The notes: generated by a model not told the origin, from the sequence alone. 31,050 nucleotides of DNA from Vitrella brassicaformis (GCA_001179505.1 CDMY01000684.1:1-31050); one strand, 5' to 3'; counted from the first letter of the stretch, positions 20,534 through 31,050 are shown. Numbers and translations: made by a program.

Positions 20534-22192
20534 TCAGTAGCCCAGCACAAATGAGGCCACCACCTGTTCCGGCAGCCCTCGCATATAGCGAATGAACCAA
20601 TGCTCCTCCTCCTGCTCATCGGTCGCCGCCCCCGATCCGCCTTGCTCCTTGTCCACCACACACCACCCTCCGCCTCCCACACAAGCGGCCACCATGGCCG
20701 CACTGCCTCCCTGCTGCTTCTCGGGTGCATTGGGTGCATTGGTACGATCCATCTCCTCCTCGCCATTGGTGTCCTCCCCGTGTCCGCCCTGCATCCCATC
20801 GGCATCGACATCTTTCCCCACCACCACGGCCGCCTTGCCCGATGAGCTCGCCGACGTCGTCAACAGACCCCTGAGCACACCCGTCTCCTTCGTGGCCGGC
20901 GCCTCGTGCATGTGATTGTGGTCAACGACGCATGGCGGCGGGGGTGCGGGTATCATCAGCGGAGCATCTTTCAGCGAGACAGGCTCTCGGCAAGCCTCTC
21001 GGTCCACAGGCGGCGAAGAGCGCCGCGCCATTGGACCGACAGGCTGGACGGGGGAGTTGTTGTGGCTCTTTCTCTGTGGGCTTCTGCTGTGGATGGGAGT
21101 GGGGGTGTGGGGCCGCGAGTAGACAACGGGAGGGCGGGGAGCGGCCTGAGAGGATGACGGGCGGTGGGAGGGTCGGAAGTGCGGCTCACCGGCATAGGCA
21201 CCTCCGGCTCTCTGGTTTTCGAGCTGCTGAAACAGCTGAGGACACACACGCACACACACACACACACGCAGAGAGAGAGAGAGGGAGAGAGAGGGGACGG
21301 ATGAAAGACGGCCGAGGGATGCGTGTGATGGTGTGTCGTGTTGTGGTTCCTACCTACCTTTTCGACAACCTTCATGCCCTCTCTCCTGATGGAATCGTCC
21401 ATCAGAGGCATGGCCAGGGGACGGCCGTGGGCAGGAGCGCTCTCATCGCCAACGCTGCTGAACACACAACACACAACAGGACGACAGACAGACAACACCC
21501 GAGTGGACCCACAGAACAACCAACCAGAATCTGAGCTCTCTGTGTCTGGCTCACCTCATATCATCGAGCGTCCGCACCTCTCCCTCTCCCTCTCCCTTGC
21601 CCCTCTCCTGCCTCACATCATCCACCATCCGCTCAAACAGCGCCCTCTCGGCAGCAATCGACCCCCTACCCAGCACCTCACGCTGCTCCAGCCAGTACTC
21701 CAGCCACCGCACACACAGACGCTCCCTCGTCCTCGGCCGCATCCGCCGCAGATACGAGTGCATCACCGAGTCCCCCCTGTCAGTCCACACGTGCTTGCGC
21801 ACCTCGGCCTCCCTCTCGGCCCGGTAAACCAGCTCCCGCTGCTTCCTCAGGTAACATGCGTGTTCCTCTGGGGTGCGGGGGACGGTCTTGAGCAGATTGG
21901 TCGACGTGAGCCGGGTGCTGCAGCTCGGGAGCGGCGGCACCGACTGGCCACATTTTGAGTTCGCGACCGTCACGGCAAAATGGCGGCTGCCGGGGCTGGT
22001 TCTGCCATTGCCCTTGCTGCCTGTCGTCCTCTCGAACTGCCGCCGTTTCTCCTGCACTGCCGAAATGTCCCGCAAGGCTGCCACCTCTTCACGCGCTGTC
22101 GAATGGGAATTCGCAGAGAGCTTCTTGGGGGAGTGCAGGCGCGAAGAGCGGCCTGCTGCCTTCATGCTGACCACCTCCGGCTGCATGCGCAT
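20534..22192 (-). CDS. Protein of unknown function, three exons, about 479 residues
   Basis: Exons 22192-21555, 21457-21358 and 21235-20534 join in phase. The second acceptor is a CAGCAG pair, so one serine is optional (479 or 478 residues). I start at ATG 22192 (M-R-M-Q-P-E-V-V); the frame stays open to 22306 and a later ATG, M-K-A-A-G, is possible. Residues about 120-212 are strongly helical, charged and W/R-rich (Y-L-R-K-Q-R-E-L-V-Y-R-A-E-R-E-A, R-W-L-E-Y-W-L-E-Q-R-E-V-L-G). The middle exon is R-R-E-G-M-K-V-V-E-K, continued by L-F-Q-Q-L-E-N-Q. The rest is P/S/H-rich, disordered and G/E-rich, closing with W-F-I-R-Y-M-R-G-L-P-E-Q-V-V-A-S-F-V-L-G-Y. That hydrophobic end may be a conserved tail. 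I recognise no family. Confidence 0.75.
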
Positions 22193-22859
22193 GCACCTCT
22201 GGCGGTGCGCAGGTGAACAGACGGTGTACTGTAAGCGAAGGCCACTGCTGAAGTGGCACTGCCCGATGTGATGCCTTCGTGATGCCTTCGTGATGCGAAT
22301 CAGCACAGAAAGGGTGAGAGCTCCAACAGCTGCTCGTCAGACTTGCCGTCTCGGCATTCCTCTCGCGAGGGGAGCGGTTTCACAGAATGTCCTAAGCGGC
22401 CTGACGGCCAAGTCCCATGTCTTTCACGCACAGTCAAACGACGACACGCAACAGGAATCACCCACGCACGCTCCACATGCACAGAGGAACCCAAGGAACA
22501 CACTCACGAGGCCTCCAGACCGAAACCCACGGCCGTCCGCTGAATACGAGTCGTTTGCTGGACTAAGTCGTAGATCTGGCCGAGTCGCTCCTGAGATGCG
22601 CCACCCCGGGCCTCCCCCACGCCGCAGAGTCGTCCCCCCTCGGCGCCGGAAGCTCCATCCGCTAGATACGGGTCAGTTGCAGGATGGGAACCCCTCGACT
22701 CCGCTCGAAAGACGACTCCGTTCGGGGGCGCGTCGTCGGCGGATCCCTGCCGCGCCTCGACTCGAGGACGGGCAGGAAGAAGTGACATCGTCACTTCATC
22801 GCCAAGTAGCGTGGATCGCGAGCTCGCAGGGTTTGGAAGCGGAAAAACGAAAAGGGGGG
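22193..22859. promoter_or_regulatory. Head-to-head region between two divergent genes, open in both frames
   Basis: This lies between the chosen starts of the minus gene (22192) and the plus gene (22860). It includes a tandem 11-mer GTGATGCCTTC (22268, 22279 and a partial copy at 22290). It is free of the microsatellites seen elsewhere. The plus frame of the next gene is open from 22290 and includes R/P-rich codons; the minus frame is open to 22306. Either could be coding extension rather than promoter or 5'UTR. Confidence 0.4.
22268..22299. repeat. Tandem 11-bp repeat GTGATGCCTTC
   Basis: Copies start at 22268 and 22279, and a third, partial copy at 22290 (GTGATGCG). The array lies in the divergent intergenic region and could be a binding-site array or chance. 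Confidence 0.85.
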
Positions 22860-23855
22860 ATGACCGACACGAATAGCAGCGGCAGCTCGCCTCCCCAGGC
22901 AGCGGCTGATGCATCTCTCCTCGCCACGAATCCTCCCGCCGCCTCTCACCCATCGCACAGTGTCACACTCACCGAGGACGACAAGCCCAGGCCTGCCGCA
23001 GCACAGGAGAATCAGCCCCAGCCTCAGTCTCAGCAGAGCATTGCCAAGCCGATGACCGAGTCAGAAGCGTTTGCTATCGAGAGGGAGGAGGGCGAGTTGA
23101 GTGACGACGAGGCACCCGAGTGCATGCCCGAGGCGGCCTCTCACAGCGGTCTCTGCGACACTCATGTCGGTGAATGCCAACCTGCGTCGCACCCGCCACC
23201 CAGCACCCAGCAGCACTGCGACCCTGCCCTCACAGTTCCCCCACCCCCCCGCACCAGCAGTGACGACAGGCGCGGCACCACCAGCAGCAGCAGCAGCGGG
23301 AAGAGATGCGAGCCGCCGCCAACAACGCGGCAGGAGGGCTCCAAGAAGAAGCGTCGCAACACTGCTGCGGCATTGTCGGCTGGTGCTGCTCCTGCTGGTG
23401 ATGGTGCCCCAGCGGGCATTGCCATCAATCACTTGGAGACCTGTCCGTGGGAGAGCGGCCATTTCGATGAGGATGGTCGGGACGGTGGGAGGGGGAGGGG
23501 GAGGGGTGGTGTTGGGGCTGGTGGGCCGCTGAGGTCTGCGCGGTTCGGGTGGGTGTATCCGCCGCCGTGCCATCAGATGGATGTCGACGACCTGAGTAAC
23601 GAGCAACTGCGGTGAGCGAAAGCATTAAAGGGAGGTGGCTGTGTCTGTGGGTGTGGTGATATATGGCTGGTCTGGTTGTGTGGCTGCTTTGGTTGTGGGT
23701 GGGTGCAGCTTCTTGGTGGCCTACACGACTGCGCGTCTGCTTGCGTGTTTCCCAGCGGGCACCCTGACCGTCAAGGCCATCATGCGGCACCTCAACCGAA
23801 TCGCCAACCGGCTGTTCAGGTGACTGACTTATCAGACACCAGCACCACACACACG

Positions 23856-23886
<31 letters not shown>

Positions 23887-25856
23887 CCAGCAAACTGAAC
23901 GAACAAGGGGTGTCTGTCTGTCTGTCTGCCTGTGTGTCTGTGTCAGGCTAACGAGCCGGTCGGTCGAGGCCCGTCTCACCGACGTGAGCACCAGCTGCCT
24001 GGGCCCTCTCCCCACAGCCCTCGCCCCACTGCACCGCACCGTCTTCGAAGTCTGCGGCCCTCAGCACGCCCCCGCCGGCAGCGGCACCAGCAGCAGCACC
24101 AGCAACACCAACTCCGCCACCATCTCTCTCACCCGGCGGGTCAGCGAGCTCGATTTCGCCGAGTGGGACAGCAGGAGGCACCTCCCCGCCAAGTATGAAG
24201 GACCCAAGTACCTGAGGGGCGAGGGAGGCGGTGACGACGAGCGTGCGAGGATGATGGAGGAGATTCAGTCGTGGTGGGTGCGCATGTTGGGGGAGTACCT
24301 GAGAGGCAGGACCGAGCGCCGGCCGTGCAGCATGGACATGGCGGAGCAGGCCTGTCCGAACCCACTGCCGTCGAGTCCGTCGTCTGCCGCCTCGCCGTCG
24401 GCTCTCCCAGCGCTGCCCGCGTTGAAGCACTTCGTGAAGTCGAATCCTGTGTGTCGGGAGCGGTTCACTCTGTCGAGTGGTGCGGGTGGGCGGCAGTTTC
24501 TGAGGCTGGCTGACGTGGCGCTGGCGCCGGACAGCACGGCCAAGGAGTGGCTGCGACAGGTGGGGGAGTACCTGCAGAAGACCCGCCGCCGAGAGTGGAT
24601 CGGTGAGCACACAGACGTGCACACCCGCTCACCTACACACACACATACGACCTCTCTGTCGCTCGCTCTCTCCTCTGTGTGTCTGTGTGTGTCTGTGGCC
24701 ACCAGGGTCTCTGGGTCATCACTTCCCCCGTCCGGCAGGGCTGTCCAAGAACAACCGGCTGGGCCAGCTCATCCTCGCCAACCGCCACCTGTTCACTGTC
24801 GACTTCGACGACAAGCAGAGCAGCTTCATGGTCGGCCTCAAGGGCCCTCGCGACCAGTGGGACCGACTCATCGACACGGAGAACGTCCGACTCAACGCCA
24901 ACCCTCCGCCCCCTCCCCCTGCCCCTTCTTCGACGGCATCATCAAAGGAGGCTCAGTGTTCCCGAGCGCCTGGGACCAAATTCCCGATGCCGAAGATCTT
25001 GCCGATCCCGGTGGCGGTGAGAGAGAGGAAAGGTCCTCCCTCACCTCCACCAGAGCCGTCGAGGGCAGAGGGTGAGGCGAACGAGGCGAATGATGCCGAC
25101 GAGGACATGGATGTGGCGTCATTGTGGGCGGAGGGGAGGAGGGACGACCACCATGTGCCAACGATTCCAGCGATTCCAGCGATTCCGCCCCCCGTCTACC
25201 CATCACCACCGCTACCGCCAGCACCACCGGCCATGGGGGCCATCGGCGCGTCCTCTCCAGTACACCCCATGCCCATGCATCCCCCCTCTCCCCGCCCCTC
25301 CCATGGCCCCCCGTCTCTCATGCCTCCATCCTTCGACACGGGCCCGATGCCGCCACCGCCCCCACCACCAATGTCACTGCCGGCTTGGCCGTCCTCTCCG
25401 GGGGCGTCGATGGCGTCAGCCGGCGTAGGGTCTTCATTTCCCTTCGCAATCCATGGGATGCCCTCCCCCAGCCACGCCTCTGCGCCGGCTCCGGCAGCTG
25501 CCCCTATGGTGCCTCCTCTCGCGGCCGAGCTGGTGAAGGCCATCGTTCATCCGACTCAGGCGGCTGCGGGTGGCGGTGGTGTGCCAGCCGCAGGCAGCTC
25601 CCCGGCCGGTGGAGTGCAGCCTGACCTGCTGGATGCGCTGCGGCTGCTGGTGTCGGCAAATGGCGTTGCTGGGCTTGGGGGCGGGGGTGTCGGGGGTGGT
25701 GGCGTGACCTTCGGTGATCATGTTGGTGCTGGTGTTGGCAGCAACAGCAATAGCAGCACTAGCAGCGGCCATGGTGTGCCGAACGCTGCTGACGCCATCC
25801 AGTTGTTGTCGTCATTGATTCAGAGCAGGCTGCAGCAGTCGGTGACGCCCAGATAA
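22860..25856 (+). CDS. Large protein with a possible winged-helix (LOTUS/OST-HTH-like) segment, 889 residues
   Basis: Exons 22860-23611, 23709-23819, 23947-24602 and 24706-25856 join in phase with GT-AG introns. I use ATG 22860 (M-T-D-T-N-S-S), where composition changes from R-rich to S/P/A-rich; a longer start near 22290 is open. Residues 1-245 are disordered with E-R-E-E-G-E-L-S-D-D-E and a basic K-K-K-R-R. Residues 250-290 are helical (F-L-V-A-Y-T-T-A-R-L-L-A-C-F, V-K-A-I-M-R-H-L-N-R-I-A-N-R-L-F-R). Residues about 485-570 look folded: W-L-R-Q-V-G-E-Y-L-Q, then F-P-R-P-x-G-L, N-R-L-G-Q-L-I-L-A-N, L-F-T-V-D and S-F-M-V-G-L. That order of helices then a two-strand wing resembles LOTUS/OST-HTH or another winged helix; this is inference. 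The last 320 residues are P/A/G-rich, ending L-L-S-S-L-I-Q-S-R-L. An RNA- or DNA-associated role is plausible. Confidence 0.85.
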
Positions 25857-25999
25857 GACGGACGGACAGATGGGTCGATCGACCGACTGAATGAGCGACA
25901 GGGGGTGCGGTGTGCTTGTGCTGGGTGTGAGTGGTTGAGTGGCTGTTGCGTCAGCGCGTTCCTCCTTGTCAGTCATGCGTGCGTCTTCGGTGCTGCATG

Positions 26000-26035
26000 C
26001 AGAGGACGGCCGTGCATGGCCATAGCCGTCCTCTG
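26000..26035. repeat. Perfect 11-bp inverted repeat (hairpin)
   Basis: CAGAGGACGGC (26000-26010) is exactly complementary to GCCGTCCTCTG (26025-26035), with a 14-nt loop that itself contains two GGCC-type sequences. It sits about 145 bp after the stop of the plus-strand gene, so it may be in its 3'UTR. Confidence 0.9.
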
Positions 26036-26167
26036 GATGTAGCAGCGGGATCTCACGAATGACCAAGAAAGAGGCGCAGAGACGGTTGGTTGGTTGACAA
26101 GTGTTTTCATCATAGTACCTTTATTCCTGCGGTGTGGACCGATCTGGGAACAGCCACTGATTGAGGA

Positions 26168-26181
26168 CATGGTCGACCATG
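26168..26181. repeat. 14-bp perfect palindrome CATGGTCGACCATG
   Basis: A fully self-complementary 14-mer in a gene-free interval. It could be a dimeric-protein binding site or chance. Confidence 0.9.
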
Positions 26182-27065
26182 AATTGAGTGGACGGACACG
26201 GGCAAGAGTCTGTGTGTGTCCACTCCAGCAGACACACCACGGACAGACAGACAGACACCACAGACAGCTCACAAATGGGGAGAATGGGGGCGGACATTGA
26301 AACCCAGCTCATCTGTCTCACCCAAGCTTGCATGTCAAAACCACCACAGCCCCACGATTGGCCCGTCTTTTCTATCTGTCCTTCATAAATCGTTATAAAT
26401 CACACACACCACACACCACACACACCCATACGCAACCACGGAGGGAGGAGACGGAAACAAATGGCCCTGATGGGATGGATGGATGGATGGCTGGACTGAC
26501 TGATGCGTTGCATCGCCGCATCATTGCACAATCACTGACGAGACACACACTCGGATAGACAGCAAGACAAGACAGGCGGCACAACCCAACTCACTCACCG
26601 ATAAAGGTGACCATGACATGAAAACACTATCACTCACGCGGGCAACCATGAAGCGAAAAGGGAGAGGGGTCCACGCTCAGGGGCCGCTGAGATTGCCCCC
26701 CTCTCTCTCTCTCTCTCTCTGTTTGTCCGTCGCCACACAGACGTTCGTCGGTGCGCAGGCCGTTCAAGTAACACCCCCCCACCCCCCCACCACCCCCAGC
26801 AAATTGACGGACCCACGAGCATCCGATGATAAGGTACCTACCTGCCCCGTGATAAAAGCCCCACCACTACGCCAACGTACCTTACCTTACCGTCGAAATG
26901 GATGGCCCACACGCAACACAACACAACACAACACAACGCAGTCAACACACCCGTAGCAAGCAAAAGACACACACACACACACCTCCTACCTTCACAGGCA
27001 CACCATGTACCATGCACACACGCGCACGCTTGGCTTGGCTGGTATGTCTGTCGGTATGTCGTCAG

Positions 27066-30000
27066 TCACGGGAATGATATCGGTGCCTTGAGCATGGTCT
27101 CGTCCTTGTCCGGAGCAGGGCCGTTGGCGAAGCACCGATCCAGACAGTCCAGCAGCTGCTTCTCCGCCACCACGTCATCCGCACGACCTGCAAACCAAAC
27201 AAGTCAGTCCTTCGTCCATCCACACCACACCACACCACGCCACACCACACCTAGAGGCTTGTTCCAATGCACTGCACTGACCCTGGTGGGAGAGGATGCC
27301 GTCCGGTCGGATGAGGCAGAAGGACGCCGTCTCCAGTCTGCTCAGTGGGCACACGCCCAGCCCATACATGTCCCTGAGCACACACATCGGACACATCGGC
27401 ATGGGAGGGAGGGAGCGATCCGTTTCGGCGTGGTGGCATCAATCAGATAACGGTCATGTATCTGACTGGCTAGCTGGCTGGATGGCCGACCAGAATGCGC
27501 CCTCGACGTCCCACGCGCTCTGCAGACCACCCACATCTGGCCCCACCGAACCGAGGCTGCATGGCACCGCATTTCCACACACACACCCATCCAAACACAA
27601 ACACACACACAGACAGACACACACAGACAAACGGACCTGGTTTTGAATTTGGTGTTTATCTGTTCAAGAAGATTGCCGCTGGAGGCTCCTCCTGGTGTGG
27701 GTGCGGCGGTGCCTGCAGGGGGTGTGCTGCCGCTGCTGGTGGTGATGCTCGTGTTGGTGTTGGCGGTGGTGAGGGCAGACCGTGAGTCGAGCACTGGCAC
27801 GAGCGACGGCCGGCCAGCCGTGAAGAGCAGCATGATGCGGAGAGGAGGGGGGGGCGGGCGCATCAGCTGCTGCATGTCTTGGACCTCCTGCTGCTGCACC
27901 GATGAGTCAGGCGGTGAGTCGATGCTGCCGGTGCTGGTCATGGTGGTGTTGGTGGAGCTGACGCCCCGGTGGCTGCTGGTGGACCGGGTGACGGCCTTAG
28001 ACGCCAGGGAGAGCAGACTCTGCAGACCGCCCGTCAGGTGGATCCTGGACGATTCTGCACACCCATAACATGGATAAACAGGCCAAGACACACACACACA
28101 TGCATCCATCCATCCATCTATCTCTCTGTGCTGTGTGCTCTGTCTGTTTGTTGACTGACTGACCGGTTGTGGTGTCGTCACCGCACTGGTCCATGAGAGT
28201 GACAGGTGGCGGCACGCCCACCACACAGGTGCCCAGGCACGACGACCACCGGTGCTGCCCGCCAGATGCAGACAGCATCGACCCCCCGCCCGACGCGCTC
28301 GCCGGCACACGCAGCACCAGCACCAAAGTGTGCAGCGGACCGGCTATCGCCTGAAGCAGTCGTGTGAACCGCACCTCTCCCTCATGCACCTGTGAGTGGA
28401 GAAAGACAGCAATGCATTGGGTGAATGAAGGGTGTGTGGGTGTGTAGGTCGCACACACCAGAGCGATTTTGGCGTCGGGTGCGACAGCGCCCGGCTGCAC
28501 CGCACCCTTGATGGTGGCCGCCTGGCCGAACAGGGGGCTAAGGCACACACACGCACACACGCACACACGCACAGACATAAGACAGTGAGACAAGACACAG
28601 TTGTGGTGTCTTGTCTTGTCTTGCCCTGTCTTGTGTCCCTACCTACCTGTCTTTGGTCGGCAGCGGTCGATATTTCTGGAGTGACGTGAGTGTGGGCCCC
28701 AGCCACTCGCAAGGGTTCTGTGCCTGGCAGCAGAGGGCCACGTACGGCAGCAGCGGCAGACACATCCGGTACGCCAACGCACCTGACACCAACGAGCGAC
28801 AGAACGACAGACAGAAAGAACGAAGGGACCAATAGAGATCAGATTGCACGTCAGCTCTTTCTACGTGTGTGTGTGTGTGTGTGAGTGTGCCTGATTCAAA
28901 GTACTCCCGGTACTTCAGCGCCTTGGCCCGCTGCAGCGCTGCAGAGAAGAAGCCACAACGATAGTAGGCAGCAAGAGATCAGTACTTAACGAGCATCGCT
29001 TAAGCAAGGCAGGTAGGGGAACTCAACTCACCCTGGCAGATGAGCATTTCTCTGGCGTATGTGTCAAGCAGCGACGGCTGCATCTGCTGCCCCAGCACCA
29101 GCCCCATCTTCCACGACAGATTGAAGCCATCCTGCACCACACACACACACCCCCCCCCCTCAAATACACACCGAAGAAACACACTCACTCCTGTATCTGC
29201 GTCACGTGTGCTGCACCTGTATGGCGGCGTTGATGGACTGATCATGGAATGGGAGCCGCAGCTGAGCAGCGTCTCCGCAGAGGAACACCCGCCGGGCGAG
29301 GTCGTAGGTCCACTCGTACTTGTCGTGGATGGGCACACAGGTCGCCCAGTCCACCCTCTCAATCACACTACCGGGGTACACCTAAACCAAGGACATCAGA
29401 CAGACAGACAGACAGACAGATGGATGGATGGATGGATGGATGGAGAGAGGGATGGGGAACTTTCCTTCCCTCATGCATGTCTCTCACTACTCACAATGCT
29501 GATAATGAGCTGCAGCTCCTCCTTGGTTGGCATCAGCTGCAAACTCCCCGCCACATCCCGCGACGGACGGCACGACACAGTCCTCCACGAGTCATCGTCG
29601 ATGGGCACCACAGTGACCAGCCCCCCGCCCCCCTTGCTCCCAACCAGCACGTGGGCACGATTGCGCGCCAGCGGCACGTGCCAGTTGACTTGCATGTCGG
29701 CCACCACGAACTCGGTGGGCGGCGGGGGCGGTGTGGTCGCGCGGGGAATGAATGCGAGCAGCGGGTTGGCGGAGAGAGAGGGGGGCTGGTGGGGAGCGGG
29801 GGTCTGCTCCTCTGCGGCCGTCTCGGTCTCCCCCGGCTCATCCCGCTTGAACTCCTTGAGCTTGGCCACTTTCTGCTTGACAATCGACCGCCGGCCGTCA
29901 CAGGCGACAACCCACCGACAGCTAAGGGGAATGGGCGGAGGTGTGGGTGGGGCTGTGGGGGACCCACGAGCAGCAGCAGCTGTTGCTGCAGGGGTGGTTG

Positions 30001-30854
30001 GGGATGCGGTCACGGGCACGAGAGTGAGGTTGATGAGCTCCTGTGTGGGGGTGGCGCCGAGGCTGAGGTGGTCGATGGTGAGGCCGCGGTGGATGCGGTC
30101 TGCCTGGCCGAGCTGCGCAAGCCGGTCTGTGAGAATCGTCTCAACTGATGAGAGATTCACCACCTGAGCAGAGCGACCACACACATAACAGGCAGCCAAT
30201 GAGTGACTGAATGATTGGAGCGAGCGATTGTGGGCGTCTGTCTGGCCACGTATGTCACGTACCACAGGCTCTGTGAGGTTTGCGTCCGAGTTGAAGTGCG
30301 CGTCTGCCGTGACGTTGCCGTCGATCATCAGCCGTTCGCTCGTCAGGGCCTCCCCGGCATTCAACACATCATCAGACACACCCAGGTCTGACAGACAGCA
30401 TTTATATGGTGCAATATATAAGAGAGGAATCTCTCTCTCATCCCATCCACGGCTGTCTTGTCTGTCGGCCCGGCTGGCTGACTGACTGCAGTCACTCACT
30501 CTGCAGTATGTCCATCGTCTGTTTGTGCAGCACCGCCGCCCTCCCGCCCTCTTCAAGCACCGGCAGATCTCCGTCATCGAGCACCTCCGAGTTGCTGAGC
30601 GCCCGGCTCAGCATGCCACGCGTGGCCTCCTCCGTCGCCCTGGTGTCTACCAGCAGCCAATCGACGTGCCGCCGGGCAAGGTCTACAGGACACACAACCA
30701 GAAGATAGCTCATTGTTCGACGCATTGCAATCCACGCCAGGAGGGAAATCCTTCCTTCCCTACCGAGGGCGAGAGTGAGGCCGCTGACACCGTTGCTGAT
30801 GATCACCACAGATGCTTGCAGGGAAGCGGGAGGGGATGGCTCTGCTGACGCCAT
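27066..30854 (-). CDS. FAD-dependent monooxygenase, phenol-hydroxylase (PheA/TfdB) type, 817 residues
   Basis: This family hydroxylates aromatic or related substrates with FAD, NAD(P)H and oxygen. Thirteen exons (30854-30764, 30682-30500, 30387-30263, 30163-29495, 29381-29217, 29131-29032, 28938-28891, 28782-28647, 28537-28459, 28389-28164, 28054-27637, 27373-27282, 27187-27066) join in phase. The N-terminus has a Rossmann beta strand V-V-I-I then S-N-G-V-S-G (20-25), then L-A-R-R-x-V-D. The DG motif is A-C-D-G-R-R-S (220-226). The GD motif is L-C-G-D-A-A-Q-L-R-L-P (390-400), followed by A-I-Q-D-G-F-N-L-S-W-K and L-L-D-T-Y. The C-terminal part ends with L-I-R-P-D-G near residue 771, as in the thioredoxin-like domain of phenol hydroxylases. 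Insertions rich in T/A/P and S/T enlarge it beyond the usual 600-650 residues. No targeting peptide is clear. Intron 7 appears to have a GC donor. Several FAD-contact glycines are replaced, so activity is uncertain. Confidence 0.93.
29399..29445. repeat. (CAGA)n(TGGA)n microsatellite in an intron
   Basis: A CAGA run passes into a TGGA run inside the fourth intron of the monooxygenase gene. Confidence 0.9.
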
Positions 30855-31050
30855 CGCGCTGTCTTGAATTAGAGGGAAACGAGTTGTCAGGATTGCCAGC
30901 TTGGCAAGACGAACCACTGCGAGCTTGTGAGCTAGGGTAGATTGCTGTGTAACGGAGAGAGAGAGGTGAAGACAAGGAGAGACAAGGAAAGCATTCTGAG
31001 GAGACACGATCCTATCAGCCATCACCGAAGTGAGATCTGTGTTGACCACC

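Larger units (their letters stand above)
25857..27065. other. Tail-to-tail intergenic region with a hairpin and a 14-bp palindrome
   Basis: This lies between two converging genes. It holds an 11-bp-stem hairpin at 26000-26035, a perfect palindrome at 26168-26181, (AC)n runs, a (CT)n run at 26700-26720 and C-rich runs at 26774-26798. The remaining open frames are short and repeat-based. Confidence 0.7.

Noticed and set aside
1-31050. tRNA or rRNA genes, transposons, and prokaryotic operon signals
   Set aside because: I found no cloverleaf with a GGTTC-type arm, no rRNA core sequence, no transposase or reverse-transcriptase motif and no terminal repeats.
30855-31050. N-terminal extension of the monooxygenase
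   Set aside because: The frame is open upstream of ATG 30854, but the sequence lacks family similarity and ATG 30854 places the Rossmann strand at the usual distance from the start.

Overview
The window looks like nuclear DNA of a protist with small, numerous spliceosomal introns. Almost every gene is interrupted by introns of roughly 60-270 bp, mostly GT-AG. Introns and gaps are filled with (AC)n, (AG)n, (TCTG)n and (CTCC)n microsatellites, and coding sequence is GC-rich. The style resembles a chromerid alveolate such as Vitrella, but that is my inference and is not proven here. I see no prokaryotic signals, tRNA, rRNA, transposon or CRISPR array.

Layout, left to right. (1) About 1-5708, plus: a multi-exon polytopic membrane protein resembling the STRA6 retinol-transporter family, 5'-partial, with several junctions that do not hold frame. 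(2) 6232-6786, plus: a single-exon small protein, probably a mitochondrial single-pass membrane protein. (3) 8317-10131, minus: a complete nine-exon DHHC palmitoyltransferase of 284 residues. (4) 10447-14789, plus: a thirteen-exon, 1058-residue protein of unknown function, head-to-head with the DHHC gene. (5) 16457-19420, minus: a seven-exon, 739-residue low-complexity protein with one compact helical domain. (6) 20534-22192, minus: a three-exon protein of about 479 residues, unknown function. (7) 22860-25856, plus: a four-exon, 889-residue protein with a winged-helix-like (possibly LOTUS/OST-HTH-like) segment, head-to-head with gene 6. (8) 27066-30854, minus: a complete thirteen-exon FAD monooxygenase of the phenol-hydroxylase type, 817 residues, whose FAD-binding fingerprints are all altered. 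For genes 3, 4, 5, 6, 7 and 8 I joined exons by hand; total lengths are multiples of three and phases agree at every junction.

The genes do not form an obvious pathway. Protein S-acylation, a possible retinoid or lipid-like transporter and a flavin hydroxylase are unrelated neighbours. The recurrent organisation is head-to-head pairs (genes 3/4 and 6/7) alternating with tail-to-tail gaps (genes 2/3, 4/5 and 7/8).

The most unexpected structure is in the tail-to-tail gaps. Each of the three holds at least one long, well-paired inverted repeat (7217-7261, 15241-15312, 15516-15641, 26000-26035) that belongs to no gene or microsatellite. These could be small-RNA precursors, structured 3' ends or gene-boundary elements.
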